In this document: positions 11,139 to 24,415 of the stretch, piece after piece
How the letters are laid out: every line of letters starts with the position of its first letter
How positions within the stretch are numbered: the first letter of the stretch is position 1
Source of the DNA: Phoronis australis
Taxonomy: Eukaryota; Phoronida; Phoronidae
Direction of reading: 5' to 3'
DNA length: 64,000 nt
Assembly: GCA_002633005.1 (NCBI GenBank)
Contig: NMRA01000501.1
Span: forward strand, 257,517-321,516
Program-made: the position numbers and the translations under genes
Notes under the pieces: model-generated
The model's database searches: none
What the model saw: the letters and a program-made list of their open reading frames with translations, nothing else
What the model was told of the DNA's origin: nothing

Positions 11139-13538
11139 TATGCTATCACCAGGTGGCGTTATCAAACACTGTTGTCAGCTTCTTCCTGGAAATACAAATT
11201 AACTGTAAATTCGGCTATCCCTTATGTCGCATAAATAGAAAGTTAATTCATCGCATAGCATTTTCTTACCAAATATTTATATGATTAGTTACAAACGCAG
11301 CAGAAATGAAATAAGCAGAAACTCACGATCCTTGCCAGATTGTCAACTACTGTGCAGCATAGACCTGACGTATCAGGCGTACACGTACGCCTCGCAGCTA
11401 CAGGGTCCCATCAGATAAACCTTAATTAATGCGACACCCTGGCAAGAAAACAAAGCTTAAGCAACATTATCTGTGCCTTAGAGAAGGTGAGGTGACACAG
11501 ACCGAGATTAAAAGGCCTTGACTTCAAAGCACGGATGATGTTACAAAGTTGCTCTGTTGCTCTTGAAATACATAGCGCCAGGCTTTTTAGTTCACGAAAA
11601 TCATGACTTTGGAATAATCTAACTACTCTCGCATCAGATGTTGGCGCACATCACCCAGGATAGGACTTTGGCACATCAAATGGGTCTCGTTTTCAATCTG
11701 ACCAGTTTAGTTCAGATGGTTATAGTATCGCGTTTTGAAGCAGCCCAAAACAAAATCGACGAACACGTGGGTTCCGTGATTTCTGTAAAAGAGCAGCCAT
11801 GACAAGCATCTTTTCAAAGTACATGGATGGTTACACAGGAATCGCTCCCGAAGGCCAAAGTGACACGAGATCTTGTAACCCTATTTTGGATACGTTTCTT
11901 GGCCTTTTAGTGTAAGTGGTTGGGGACCCGCAATGTATAAAATCTAACTTCAGATTTAGACCACAAACAAATTCTTTCATTCTATGTCAGAACTAGGCAA
12001 AACTCCGTCGACGCGGGAATCTCGCAAGTGAAGCTAGTCTGATCGCGTGCTTCGCTTGTGCCATGGCGATATCATTCGGAGACTTGCGTTAGCTAGCGTT
12101 TTCTCGAGGTTCTCGTGTCTACCGAACCCAGCGTGTCATTTTATCCATTGAGATTAGCCACAAACTAACCAACTTAATAATGTCCCACAGTCTAGAAATC
12201 ATTCCTGAACAACATCTTTGCGAAGCCAGATATCACTTCTTATCTGATTTAAGGAACAACGTGACACCAGTTTTATAGCGGTGAATGGTCTGAATCAACG
12301 GTGTGTTTCTTGTTCACAACGCAAGTTTAAATGTATTTTACCTCTTTCAGGTTTTTGTGGTTATCGTTATGAGAATATTGCAAAAAGTCTGAAAAGCGGG
12401 AAACTGAATGATAGGCTAAAGCTACCACTCCATCATACTGACGACATAAAAGTGCTTGAATACCTGCAGCGCCTGCACAACTGTACACCAACAGAGTCTT
12501 CCTGGTGTGTACTCTAGACTGTGACTTGACTCGGCTTAGGTGTTGCTTGGAATACGTCAGTCTAAAACTATCGCCTCTCAAAAGCAGCCAGTGATGTTAC
12601 TAATATTTTCCTAGCTGCCAAGAACCACATATATATTATGGATGAGTTTTCCTTAAATCACAAAATATTCATGCGACTGTCGTCGAGCCGTGAAGTGATG
12701 TATTCTTTGCATGCTATTAATCATTTATGTTCACATCTGGCAAAGTAGAAATGGCGCGAAGCGAGGTGGTGATGCAGATCTCTCCATATTCACTAGAGAC
12801 TTAGGTTATTGTCGCCTGACTGAGCGCGGTGCTAAAAGCTGGACCCAGAGCTAAAGTAGCCAGCAACGAAATACACTAGGCGTCAGATGTGGCTAAGTGC
12901 AGCTAGATATCCCTAACTACATGTACAGTACACATATGTTCCGATTGATCTTTACGTACTCTGCGCGATTTTATTACGGCGTGAAAATTTCACAAAACCC
13001 AACGACACTGAGTAAAGGAAAGAAATTCTATAATAATGAACATCTTCCATCCGGGCACTTTCGTCTGAAATCGGCCTGATCTGTTTAAATCTATTTCAAC
13101 AGGCCAATTAAACCGGGTTAAAACATTGCGTAGTGTCGATCCTATAATGAGCGCCGGCCAATGAGCAACACTGCAATACATTAATTACATGTATCTTTGC
13201 TATCACAAAAACTAAACTAACTTTTGATTCAGACCACTTATCGTTATAAAATTGGTCGAGAGTTTTACTTATTTAGAGACTTTTCCAAAGCTTGGAAAGA
13301 ATTGAAAGGTCGTTATTACTTGGGACTAGGCTATACATGTCGCCTTGTCAGGGCTAGCTAGTATGATTATCAGGAATAACCAACTATCAGTTCTTTACAA
13401 ACCAAGAATGACTTCATCTCATTTGAGATGAGGCTATAGCAGTAAACGGTTTGTATCAAAACTCGCTTCTTGGACGGAACTTGAGTTCACATAATATCCT
13501 CTTTAAGGGACAGTATCTGCGAGAAAGGAGCTTTTGGG
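11139..13538. other. Upstream flank of the CCN gene; no gene supported
   Basis: Expected to hold the promoter and any 5' untranslated exon of the minus-strand CCN gene; no TATA box or other core element stands out. A 78-codon plus-strand frame at 12281-12517 has a CVSC/C pair but no family I recognise. Confidence 0.4.
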
Positions 13539-13618
13539 GAGATGAGCGCGTAGTCGAACTTGCAACCTCCGCGGTCACTGGCTAACCAACTGCTGATGCA
13601 GCTACGCCACGGTCGATA
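13539..13618 (-). repeat. tRNA-derived SINE head
   Basis: The minus strand reads GTGGCGTAGCTGC (box A region) and AAGTTCGACTACGCG (box B), ~45 bases apart as in a tRNA. The arms do not fold as a functional tRNA. A CTTTAAGGGACAGTAT motif ~40 bases to the left matches the end of the 7352 element. Confidence 0.6.
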
Positions 13619-13989
13619 AATGGCAGAGTATTTGTAGAACTGCTGAAGTGGCAAAATCACCGGTCTTCATTTTCTTTTCTGCGAATGCAACAGCCAAAAT
13701 TGATGTAAAATGACAAAAATACAACAGATTTTATTGTTTCATGTAGCTACCGTCAAAACTACGAACTTTCAGAAGGTTATTCCGTCCAACAATAATACCA
13801 GAATGATTTTTGCCCTTTCAATGTTTCTTTTGTCTAGTCACTATATATTTGTTATCATTGATAAACGAGAACAAAAGCTAAAACAAAAAAACATCCGTTC
13901 ATACACGCGTGCACACCTCAGGAAAGACCATTCTCGTATAAAGTCATACAACTGGAGTTAACGTGAACAATAAAATTTTCCCATTTCCC

Positions 13990-15620
13990 AGAAAACCAGT
14001 CGTACACAAAAGTTTTATACGCAATAAAATTTGAGCATTCTAGTAATCTTGATTAGATGTGATATCTCTACTTTCAAATGTGCCGTTTGGCTAGTAATGG
14101 CAAAATGTGAAATTGAAAATCCTTTGTCTCATAAAGTCCATGTCACACGTTTGTAAGAACAACAGTTGGGAGCTGAATGGGAGACTTTTGAAGTAGTTTT
14201 CTGATCAGCAAAGGTTTGACAGCGTCTATGGAGCTTTATTACAAAAGGAACACAAATTAGAATCCCGAACTTGGATTTTGACTTCAGAGTATTTGTCATA
14301 ATCCTCCTGTGTAATATTCTAAATTAGAACCATCTAATGTGGGGATCCTTGGTAATTTCATAAGGTAATGCGACCTTCCAATCTAAATCTCCTAACTCTA
14401 TTTCCCATTAACATTCTGTTATAAAAGGCTTCATAACGTCGTTAGTGATAGAACAAACTGAGTAATTGCTACAGCCATGCAAGGAGAATAGATACTAAAA
14501 CTTTTAGATTTAATTTGAAATAACCTTTTTGAAACCTTCTTAGAATAGAAACAGCACCGGTACATTCTAAAATTTTCACATCGAACCGTTTAATGAATCG
14601 CCATCGGAGCTACACATATCTCCAATAAATCTTAAGCCTTTTACAAACCAAGACTTATAAAAACAAATTTGCCTCCGTTCCCCAAGTTACTATTAAACCA
14701 TAAAGGTTGATTCAAAAGTTTTCTTTATTCATAACGATTAATGTCTCATAAAAAGTTGCTACACTTTCAAAGTCGTAGCGCCAATAGGAATTATCAATAA
14801 GAGTAAATTTCGATTTAATAAAGTCTTTTCCAAATGAAGGGAAATTCTTTAAAAACGGTTAGAGTGAGTATAGTAACTGACCATTTTTAGACGACAGGCA
14901 TTCAAGATGTCTACGGGCCATGACCAGTTTTAAAACTTTACTGAACGAGTGTGTTTCAACCATTTGAAGTTACCCTTGATCAAGTCCTAAACAAGCAGTA
15001 GTTCGTTTAATTTATCATTACGCGTCTGCCATACAACTCTTAAAAATATCGTTTTCAATTCTTCCAAGACGTTAAATGGTAGATTTGGTGAACTTGACAT
15101 CAAAAATTATGTTTCGAAAGGTTTTTATAACAGTTACTCTAACAAACGGCGTTAAATTTCGTCGACTCCACTTCTTATGCGTCATACAATCCAATTCAGT
15201 ATCAAAATCCATCCCAAAAGTATAAAATATTTTTAATCCAAGGCATACTTTCTTTTGTAGGAATCCTGTCATTACTACCAGCTTTACCTCCAAATTATGT
15301 TGCTTTTGTTTTATTAACATTCACTTTGAGACCGGAGACACCAGCAAACAATTTTACAGTACATTCAGTGACAAATTCGACCCATCCAAAGTAATTGATG
15401 TATTGTCCGTACTTTGCAAATTTATATTTTCCTTATTTCCTGCAATATTTTTATAATTCTTGATTAAATACGCCAAAAATGTATATGTCACACTGAGTAA
15501 GGGTATGGGTCTCCAATTTTTCAAATAACATTTACTTTCATAAGTTCCCTTTGGGATACAAGTATTCACGCCCTCTTTCTGTGTTTATGATAACTGACCA
15601 ACAGAAAACCAGTATTAAGT
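13990..15620 (-). pseudogene. Decayed non-LTR retrotransposon (LINE) reverse transcriptase
   Basis: Minus-strand fragments match the order of conserved LINE reverse transcriptase blocks. LKNWRPIPLLSVTYTFLAYL (about 15470-15530) is the NWRPISLL block. SGLKVNVNKTKA (about 15290-15335) is the SGLK-N-KT block. KKWSRRNLTPFVRVTVIKTF (about 15130-15185) is the W-R-LTP-GR-TVIK block. A W-x-N-S-N...G..F block lies near 14630-14700. The pieces are in different frames and broken by stops, so this is a dead copy. The catalytic YADD region is not identifiable. The left limit is a guess; the right end is where NWRP homology fades. Confidence 0.75.
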
Positions 15621-15841
15621 GGACGAAAAACGAAATGCTCAATGTCAGCAAAACAAAAATTAGAAATTCCATTCAAAAGCCATAGGAACTTGGGCTTTTG
15701 TTGTTTTTCATTTTTTTGAATTCTCCGTGAAAAAAATTCTTATTGTCGTTTGTTTCCGAAGAAATGCGATTATTAATATTAGGCAAAATACGATGTCATT
15801 GTCTCTGTTCAGGGTAGTAAGGTAAGAGCGTTTACTGTAAT

Positions 15842-16293
15842 GCCGGACTCACAATTGGGTGTGACCTGCTAGCGCCAAGAAGAGTTTCCAAGAACGCTTT
15901 AACAATAAAAACGGGTTACCTGGTCCTGGAAACTCCTTTCGTCAGGAGTTAAAACTGTACGGGGTAGATTTTTGACTTTACCAAAAAACTACTCATGTTA
16001 AAACAACAACGGAAATCACATAGGGATACATCTGTAAATTCGAGCTGGCACATTTGATAGATTTTTGTTCAAATAATCCGAGAAAAGGGGCGTTAAGTAC
16101 ATGAACCGTTTACCACCGTGTGACAAATACCATGCAAACTCATGAAATATGAAGTCGCTTTCGTAAAATGTAAAAATGGCACATTTCTCGAATGTGCATT
16201 CGACGTAAATTGTTACAATTACATAAAATGTAACAACTTGTTACATTTTAGGAGAGGCCTTGCAACGTAAAATGTAACAATAGCGTAAAGTGT
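15842..16293. repeat. 452-bp direct duplication, copy a
   Basis: Same length as 16295-16746 and ~98-99% identical by eye (for example CTAGCGCC against GTGAGCGCC). The two are separated only by the N at 16294. Confidence 0.92.
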
Positions 16294-16294
16294 N

Positions 16295-16746
16295 GCCGGA
16301 CTCACAATTGGGTGTGACCTGTGAGCGCCAAGAAGAGATTCCAAGAACGCTTTAGCAATAAAAACGGGTTACCTGGTCCTGGAAACTCCTTTCGTCAGGA
16401 GTTAAAACAGTACGGGGTAGATTTTTGACTTTACCAAAAAACTACTCATGTTAAAACAACAACGGAAATCACATAGGGATACATCTGTAAATTCGAGCTG
16501 GCACATTTGATAGATTTTTGTTCAAATAATCCGAGAAAAGGGGCGTTAAGTACATGAACCGTTTACCACCGTGTGACAAATACCATGCAAACTCATGAAA
16601 TATGAAGTCGCTTTAGTAAAATGTAAAAATGGCACATTTCTCGAATGTGCATTCGACGTAAATTGTTACAATTACATAAAATGTAACAACTTGTTACATT
16701 TTAGGAGAGGCCTTGCAACGTAAAATGTAACAATAGCGTAAAGTGT
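16295..16746. repeat. 452-bp direct duplication, copy b
   Basis: See 15842-16293. Few differences and a single N at the seam fit two allelic contig ends placed end to end instead of merged. Confidence 0.92.
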
Positions 16747-16786
16747 AACAGTTGTTACATTTTACGAAATTGTTACATTTTACGAC
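16615..16786. repeat. Cluster of direct and inverted TAAAATGTAAC motifs
   Basis: At least six copies of TAAAATGTAA(C) in both orientations. They include the hairpin AAAATGTAACAA-CTTGTTACATTTT at about 16677-16702 and two TTGTTACATTTTACG units at the right. The left part is present in duplicate copy a, including the same hairpin near 16226-16250. Confidence 0.75.
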
Positions 16787-16789
16787 GTA

Positions 16790-19700
16790 TCACTGGTTTT
16801 CTATGTCTCACGGTGATAATTAATCTTGCAATAACCGTTGACAAAATCATTTTTAGTGGAACCGCTGAATAAGAATATGGTTGCCTATTCTTTTCAGAAG
16901 AGTCTCATGCAGTGTACACTGTCGATCACCTGGGAAGGGTTTCTCAAACGTCCCAATCCTTCCTACGCCCAGATACATATACATGTATAATACTCCCTGG
17001 TATTTTATGGGCATAACTTCAATTATTGTACCTTATACTTTCGTTATAAATACTCTTTTCACTTAGTGACTCAATACTCACGGCGGTTACATGTACGCCT
17101 AGACTTGGAGCTAGAGGTTGTCCACTGAGTTTTCTTCTTTCCACGTTGGACTGAAATCTTCAGTTTCTCTACATGTATATTCGTTTACATTTAACGTGAC
17201 TGCCAAGGCGCGTTCCGTCCGAAGCAACTATAACGATTTTCGTCACAGATGAGTTAATCCGCAATACGCCGAATCCTTGAGTCGCTCGTTTTAAGTATTC
17301 TTTAGAAATTTACATGTAGTCAATCAGCCCTGAGTATGCTACATTAACCGTCATTCTTGGTAACAACGATGATTCGTCGTATTAGATCTACGGTACACTA
17401 ATGAACGTTCCTCAACTCACGCGAATTTTTGTGTTAGAGATTCATTGTGACGTTTGAGAGTTCAAGCGTTTTGCTGCGTGCACTGTACACACAGACGTTT
17501 CGTACTAGGCCTGTGGTGATTGGTCGTCGATAATTAAGACAAAGCAAGTCGGCAGTCTATAAAACTGAAGTGTCATGAAAACTCATCAATTATCAACCAG
17601 GCAAAGTCTAGTGACTATAAAAATGATGAAAATGTCCCCGAGAGAGCTTCCAGAACCGTGACATATTAAGACGAGTGATAGCATCAAGCGCTTAGTAAGA
17701 TTAGCTGAATGCAAATCTACACATGATGATGTAAATGAAGTTAATGCATCTAATTGTGACTGTTTGCCTTAGCGTTGTAACTGTGAGATTCCGCGCTCTG
17801 CTGACTACGTGTATAGTTCCAGGCTCTTGCCGACAGAGCGCGGTGCTTCAGTCTCTGATGCTGACCGACATGGCGTGATTGTTCGCGAATAGAAGAGAAG
17901 CAAACGGATACTCTTGTTGCTAGCATTGACCGTTTCTTATCACCAATATTGTAAAGCTCGCGAAAAAATAGAAAATTAAACTCATGTGAGGACGAACTAG
18001 CAAAATTGAAATACCTGTCGCCGAGCAACTCCCCCGGGATAATAAAATATGACTGGCATAACCAAATTCTTTCTCCATCAAACAATGCAGAAATGGAGAA
18101 ATTAACGGAAAAACAGTCCTCTCATAGCAAAGTTTAATCGAGGGACATTAAAATGTGCTTATATCAAATACCCATAACCTATTGGCACTATAAACGCTGA
18201 TTTTTTTCGTAACAAATTTTTTCTTTTCGAGTAAATTTAAAGCTTACTTTGAAATCCCAAAAATACGTTAATTGGATTTTTAAAAAAAGCCAAAATATTA
18301 GGATATGCCTTCATATATCTGGAATTTCGTGTATGAATGCCATTTTAGACATTATGAATTTTGGGAACACTGAGGCTCGGAAGAGGCAGTGTTCTACCTG
18401 CCAAAGTTGCATTTTGCGTCATTTTACATAACCACGCATCTTGACTTTACAGGTTCGTCATGTTGGGTGCAATGTTTAAAAACATGTAGCGGAAACATTC
18501 GCAGACAGACCGTCCTGACATAGGCCCGTGGGCCTGTTTTCGGATTTTTTCAGAGTTCGACCCATGATTCTACGACAGTTGAGACTTCAGTATTTTGTAC
18601 GTTTTTTTTTCCAAAATGAACAGTGTCAGACTGTCACCAAAAAGGGGCAGTTTATTTTAGAACGTTTTTCGTATGTCCACAAAATAAATTGATTTAAAGT
18701 TACATTTCGCCCAGTTAAGCTGGCTAAACACGAAAATTAGTTCTTTTACTCGTATAAAAACGGTATCGTAATATTCCTTACCGTAACAGGATTCTGTTTC
18801 CATTAACAACAAGAACATTTAGGAAACTCGAGAAAATGCTTGGATTGGCCAACACTAATACTGCGGGTTTGAAATCGGCGCTTGTAGGCATTGCTTGGGC
18901 CTTGAGTTGCTGCTCGGCGTTAACGCGAGAACTTTAGTGACCTCTTAATAGGGGCGTAATGCAGTTACTTTTACCATCAACTATCACTCCATTTCGTTGT
19001 CACTGACACAGTGTTTCCGAGTGTACATCCGGCTTATATTTAGGATAGTACCAGAAAGTTAAAACTATACAATGTCCCAGATATACACATACTATCAGAA
19101 ACCCTTGATAAGAAATAAAACTAAAGAAATGATGGTCAACTGATTCTTTTCTTGGTTATCGGTGTATTTTTTATCTGTTAAGTTTTATATACCAAGAGGG
19201 GTGCGTTCCGTAGACTCACGACACTAGCTAACCACTTGCATAGGGACCGGAAATCGTGAATTCCATCCTCACCGATCAATCATTTCAGTGGCGTCCATTT
19301 TGCTAGAGTACACTGTACGTTAGTTAGCTTTCCAGCACATTTTGCGTGATCTTTCTTGATTAATGTTTCGCAAGTTGCTCGCGTCTATGGTGCGCTTCCC
19401 AGATTAGCGTCATTTTTCAGCCACCGCACTTCTGTAACGTAAACCAATACGCGCCTACGTGGCGTGTATCATATGCAAGTTGCCTATGCAACGAAACATT
19501 TGAGCAAAACCGAGAACGTCTTTGAAATACCGTGAGAGTGACACTTGCTATGTTTGTTATGAAATGATTGACGTTAAAGATTTTTCGGTGAAAAGGTTGG
19601 CCAAAAGACAAACAGCAACTTCCGGGCAACTCCATATACATGTACAGTATACGGTTGCATGCGTGGATGCTGACTGAGGCGTATTAGCCTGTTGGAAATC

Positions 19701-20680
19701 TTTGAGGAAATCATATTTCGAAAAAGTTAATATTTCGGACTCTTTAATTGTAGGGTTATCTTCCAATTATGTGACGGACCTAGCTTCAAAAAACAAAATA
19801 CTCGTTGCAACTTTTAGTGAATCAAGTCTGACAACTGTTCAACTTCAAGGAATGCACGAAGTGGCTACACTTTCCTACATATCTATTACGCGTCAATTCA
19901 GAATGTGCAGCTGCTAGCAAAAAACATCAGCAGCTGTCCTCGGTATCCAGTCTAAAGGTCGTTGAAAAAGAATTTTTGGGGGGGTTTGACCCTACACCCT
20001 CTGATGGTGTTACTTGTGTCGCCTCAGTCCACTGGTTGCAGCTATTCCAATACTTGCCGCTCGTCTCTTGACCACCAAACGAATACATGACAATGTTTAA
20101 GAGCATTGATTTGTTGATATGCTTAGATGTAAGACAAGTTTCTTATTGAATATCAATGCATAATTAGATAAGATTAGAGAATTTCCATTAATTGCCTTTC
20201 ATCAATTATTTATCCCCAAAATCCATGTTTGCGTCACGCAACGACGTTGAAATCCCCGAGCGGACAAATCTTAATAGCTCCCCTTCGCTTCACCAACTTA
20301 TAGCCTACGTACGTGTAACTGCATGTAGCTTACACCGAGCAGGAAACGAAAGGAATTCTGGTCGTAAAATTAATTCGTGTATTGCAATATTGAACAATTC
20401 TGAATTCTTGGTAAGTTGAACATGGCCTTGGGGATTTCGTCATACCGTCTCGATTGAGTGCCTGGGTAAGAGAGACTATGGACAAGCGAGGGTAAGAAAA
20501 ATGGGCTTTTTCTCACTTTACAACAATGATCCGTTATCCCAGATACTTGTGCAGTACATTAGACGTTGGGGTGATTTTGTAGAAGCCTTTAATTAAGTTT
20601 AACTCTGATTATATTTCACTAGCGCGTCAGTGCTGGCGTAAGGGCGTGAACAACCCCAACTTGGACAGTAATTGACCACT
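16790..20680. other. No gene supported
   Basis: AT-rich sequence with scattered open frames under 115 codons on both strands and no domain signature or paired splice structure. Confidence 0.4.
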
Positions 20681-20683
20681 TAC

Positions 20684-20921
20684 CAGGGGCGGAACCAGGA
20701 TTTTGAGTTGGGGGCAGGGCACAGGAATAACCAAAATTTCGCTACATGCGCGGGCCCAGCCTAAAAACGATAAAGGGGGTTTGTACAAGGCCTTGCATTG
20801 TGCAATCGCTCCCCAAGTCCCCATGGGTGCGCGCATATAACTGCCAAATGGTATTTGTGGTATCTGGGAGAACTTTAAGGGGGGTCATGGCCCCTTGCCC
20901 CTCCCCCCAAATCCGCTACTG
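20684..20921. mobile_element. MITE with CAGGGGCGGA ends and 5-bp target duplication
   Basis: The left end is CAGGGGCGGAACCAGGATTTT; the right end reads CAGTAGCGGATTTGGGGGGA in reverse complement. It is flanked directly by CTTAC on both sides (20679-20683 and 20922-20926). 238 bp, non-coding. Confidence 0.75.
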
Positions 20922-21765
20922 CTTACGCCCTAAACTCGAAACGCGTTTTTGGTCGTATCTATAGAGGAAGGGAGTGGAAACCAGGCCCCCTAGCAGGCCA
21001 ACAAAGGATGACGATCTACCAGCATACTATTCGCGGAAAACGTTACAATAAAAATGGGGCCAATCTCCCTTCAAAAATCTCCTAATACATGTATAAGACA
21101 AATGAGTGAAGTTCTAACCATGTCAAATCTGTCTCTAAACGTATCTAATGAGCTGCAGTCTATATGGCACTTACGTTACCGAGGTCTGATCACTTTCTGG
21201 CAGTCTACTGGAATCTTTATTCTTGTTACTATTCGGAATAATCGACGTCTCCCCGATAAAGATCATACTCGTTGAAACACTTGGTTTTCGATTCCCCATC
21301 AAATGGCAATTGTTACCTTCCAAATATTCTATACTTCAAAAACAATATAATAATCTTCTTACAGCATGTACTCAGTCACACAGCTAGATATTATTTACTC
21401 TTACCGTCGTGCACTATTATAACAATTTACATCGTCTCCTGCCTTGCCCTCTCGCTTTCACCATAGAGTAATTAAACCGGCGTCGTCAGATTGTAATGAA
21501 CTCGACTTCGACACGCAACCGGGTTTGAATTATTAATGAGCAGTGCAGGTAGGCCTTCGTCACGTGACATGGGTTTCACCAAGGCCCTAAAATGCCGAGA
21601 TAATTAGTTGTTACGATGTAGGGAAACCGAACTAACCGGCAACTGACTGGAGGCTTTGCGATGAAACCTATATGTACTTCACATTAGCCAAGATTAATAA
21701 ATTAATAGGCGTAAATTAGATGCTGGAATGCCGGGGAGTTACCGACGGATAAGAAGGGTAAAATA

Positions 21766-21971
21766 GTAAAGTTAAAACGACCAGCGTCGGTACTAAAATA
21801 TATTGAAATATTCCCCACATTTTGACTATCGGTACACTGTTTATCAAGGGCATGACACAGGCTGCAGAATACTTTTGTCTAGCGTTCGGCAGTCAGTGTC
21901 ATGCCCTTGCTCGAAACATGGCGGGAATATTTTAATATATGTTTCTACCGGCACTCGTCGTTTTACTTACA
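21766..21971. mobile_element. ~205-bp MITE with long inverted arms
   Basis: The left arm (GTTAAAACGACCAGCGTCGG, then AATATATTGAAATATTCCCC) pairs with the right arm (reverse complement GTAAAACGACGAGTGCCGG, then ATATATTAAAATATTCCCG). A second inner pair is AAGGGCATGACAC / GTGTCATGCCCTT. The arms are diverged, so it is an old copy. Confidence 0.7.
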
Positions 21972-23252
21972 CTTAATTTAATCTTAGCGTTACATACCAG
22001 TACATGTAAATTTTACTAATCTTATTGGGCTTCAAATGTCCAAAAGCAGCCACTAGGCCATGCCAGACTGGTTACAATAACAAATAATGACATTAGCATG
22101 AAGTGACTGGACCAGTGATGCAAATGCGATCACGTCATGCCATTGATATACAAATTTATTCGTGATATATCGATTATATATTTTAAATAACAATACCAGG
22201 GGCTGGAAACTCGGCACCATTACCACACATTACAAAAACACGCATATGTACCTATAGTATTGCCAGAGCTTTATGCAAAATGAGGTACATGTAAGGGCGC
22301 GAGCGCGTGTGACTGAGGTAAGAGTAAGTGTCCGACCTCGGGGGTGAATTAGGACTCTATTGTTCCAGAATACTACCGTCAACTGAGCGCGTTTTTGCAA
22401 TATTGCCAAACGGGAAGAACTCAAAACTTCTACTCCCTGTGAGTTCGCAATGGAGGCTCTAAACAGCGTTCGAAATACACGCTGACCCGTGGCCAGTGGA
22501 TATACGACAAGGCCAGTAACATTCAAAAGTTACTAGCCCATGTGAATGTCGTCTAATATTAAATTCAATCTAAAAAGGTGTATTGACTAATTTTGTTTGC
22601 CTCTTGAACGCCAACGAGTTCACCTTTGAACCTTGTGGGCAACTAGAGTTAATAACAAAAAACAGGGTTCTCAAGCACATTCGCATTTACTATAAAACAA
22701 TGGAAAAGATCAAGGAAAACGTAATTAGGGTGTTAAAAGCAGGGCCAGCAACTTGAGAGCCGGGCCAGTAACTTTTCAGACTAATTGACCCTGCGGGCCA
22801 ACACATTTATTTGCTGAAGTTCCAACACTGGGCTCTGACGGTTGTAGCGATATTCGAACCAAGACTTTCAACAGCAGACGTTTCCGAACCATTTGAGTGG
22901 CACATCACAAAGTGCGCTGTAAATTAACAAACGCAAACGAAATTGTTGATCAGTGAACCTCAATCACGCGGTTAATAAAAACGCATCGATCAGTAATTAA
23001 CATCAAATTTGTGTCAATCTGCAAGCAAAGCTAGTTGTATCGCACTATTTCTGTATTTAGTCACTAAACACAATGTCACTTTATAGTTTATGCGAGAGAA
23101 ACCTGTGCTGACATGCGCAAACTAAGCATAACTAAACCCGCCTGGATAGTAGCACGGTAGAGATGTCTTTTGCCAAAAATCCCGTTGTCTCCGAGTTGAT
23201 TGATAAAACGAAATGATCTGCTCGAGACTTTTGTCAGGCTTTCATCATGATG

Positions 23253-23394
23253 CAGAAGCGGATCCAGGATTTTTAATTAGGAGGGCCAAGGCATAGTATT
23301 TGCCAGAATTTTGCCCGTCACATTCGCACCTCCGAACAGCCAAATGGAATCTAGAATTTTATAGGGGTCATGGCCCCCTCTAAATCCGCCACTG
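23253..23394. mobile_element. Second MITE of the CAG-GCGGA family, 142 bp
   Basis: Left end CAGAAGCGGATCCAGGATTTT; right end, in reverse complement, CAGTGGCGGATTTAGAGGGG. It is flanked exactly by TGATG on both sides (23248-23252, 23395-23399), the same 5-bp target duplication length as the copy at 20684. Both share the GGGGTCATGGCCCC interior. Confidence 0.8.
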
Positions 23395-23934
23395 TGATGT
23401 ATATGTACATTTTACTATCCGGATGTCCCTGTCAGTTGGATACAGAGAGACTCCTTAAAATATTCTCGTCGCTTCGCGCCCCCAACCACAAACCATCCGA
23501 GATGTATAGTTAGTACGGGGTGCGCTGACTTTTGATGCAAAAATTATTTCATTTTGACGACTGTAAAATCTTACGTCAGTTGATGGAAAATTAAATGCTT
23601 TGAGAAGCTTACATATTTATTTACATTCACTGAAGGGGAATCAAATAACAGAAAGAATTTGATTCTAACACCTACCGAATTCTTGTAGAATCCTAGCATC
23701 CCTATGTTTAGACTAATGACTTATAGCGAACTTTAATAAAACAGCAATTATTTTACCGAATTTAATCAAGCACGAATGTTTTTCATAGTACATCATATCC
23801 ATTATAAATCGCAACGAAGAAAATAATAGAAAGATCTAAAAGAATCTAGCTTTATTAGAAGGCAGCTCGTGAGAGCATACAAAACACTTAGTTGTTTAAA
23901 CAAGTGACGGAAACTAAATGCACACAAGACAGAG

Positions 23935-24415
23935 CGGAATGTTACAAGTAATATCACAAAAGTAGAATACCAAATGATAATATCACAGGAATAGAAAGCA
24001 AGTGAAAATATCACAAGAATAGAATAGGAAGGGATGATATCACCCGAATAGGATATCAAGTGATAATATAACAAGAGTAGAATACGACGTGATATCACCG
24101 GAATAGAATCTCAAGTGATAATATCACAAGAATAGAATATGAAGTGATAATAACATACCAATAGAATATCAAGTGGTGATATCACAGAAACACAATAAGA
24201 AGTAATAATGTTACACCAATACAATTCCAAATGATATCACACAAACAGAAAATCAAGCAATATATCACGGGAATAAAATACCAAGTCACTACATTACAAG
24301 ACAAGTAGACCTAGTCCTAGCAACAATATCACATCAACAAAATATCCAAGTGATATTTCAAAGGATATTATAATAAGTGATAATATCACATGACTTGGAA
24401 ACTAAGTGATAATGC
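23935..24415. repeat. Degenerate ~30-bp minisatellite (AGTGATAATATCAC unit)
   Basis: About 15 diverged units of roughly AAGTGATAATATCACAAGAATAGAATATC. The core GTGATAATATCAC is itself a palindrome, so each unit can form a small hairpin. Confidence 0.85.

Noticed and set aside
11139-11165. Upstream start for the CCN signal peptide at 11165
   Set aside because: The codon there is TTG, not ATG. The first in-frame ATG is at 11138.
12281-12517. 78-codon frame with CVSC and late Cys residues
   Set aside because: No signal peptide, domain or splice partner could be identified; length is within chance for this composition.
23935-24415. CRISPR-like array
   Set aside because: Units are contiguous and diverged, without constant repeats separated by unique spacers, and the genome is eukaryotic.
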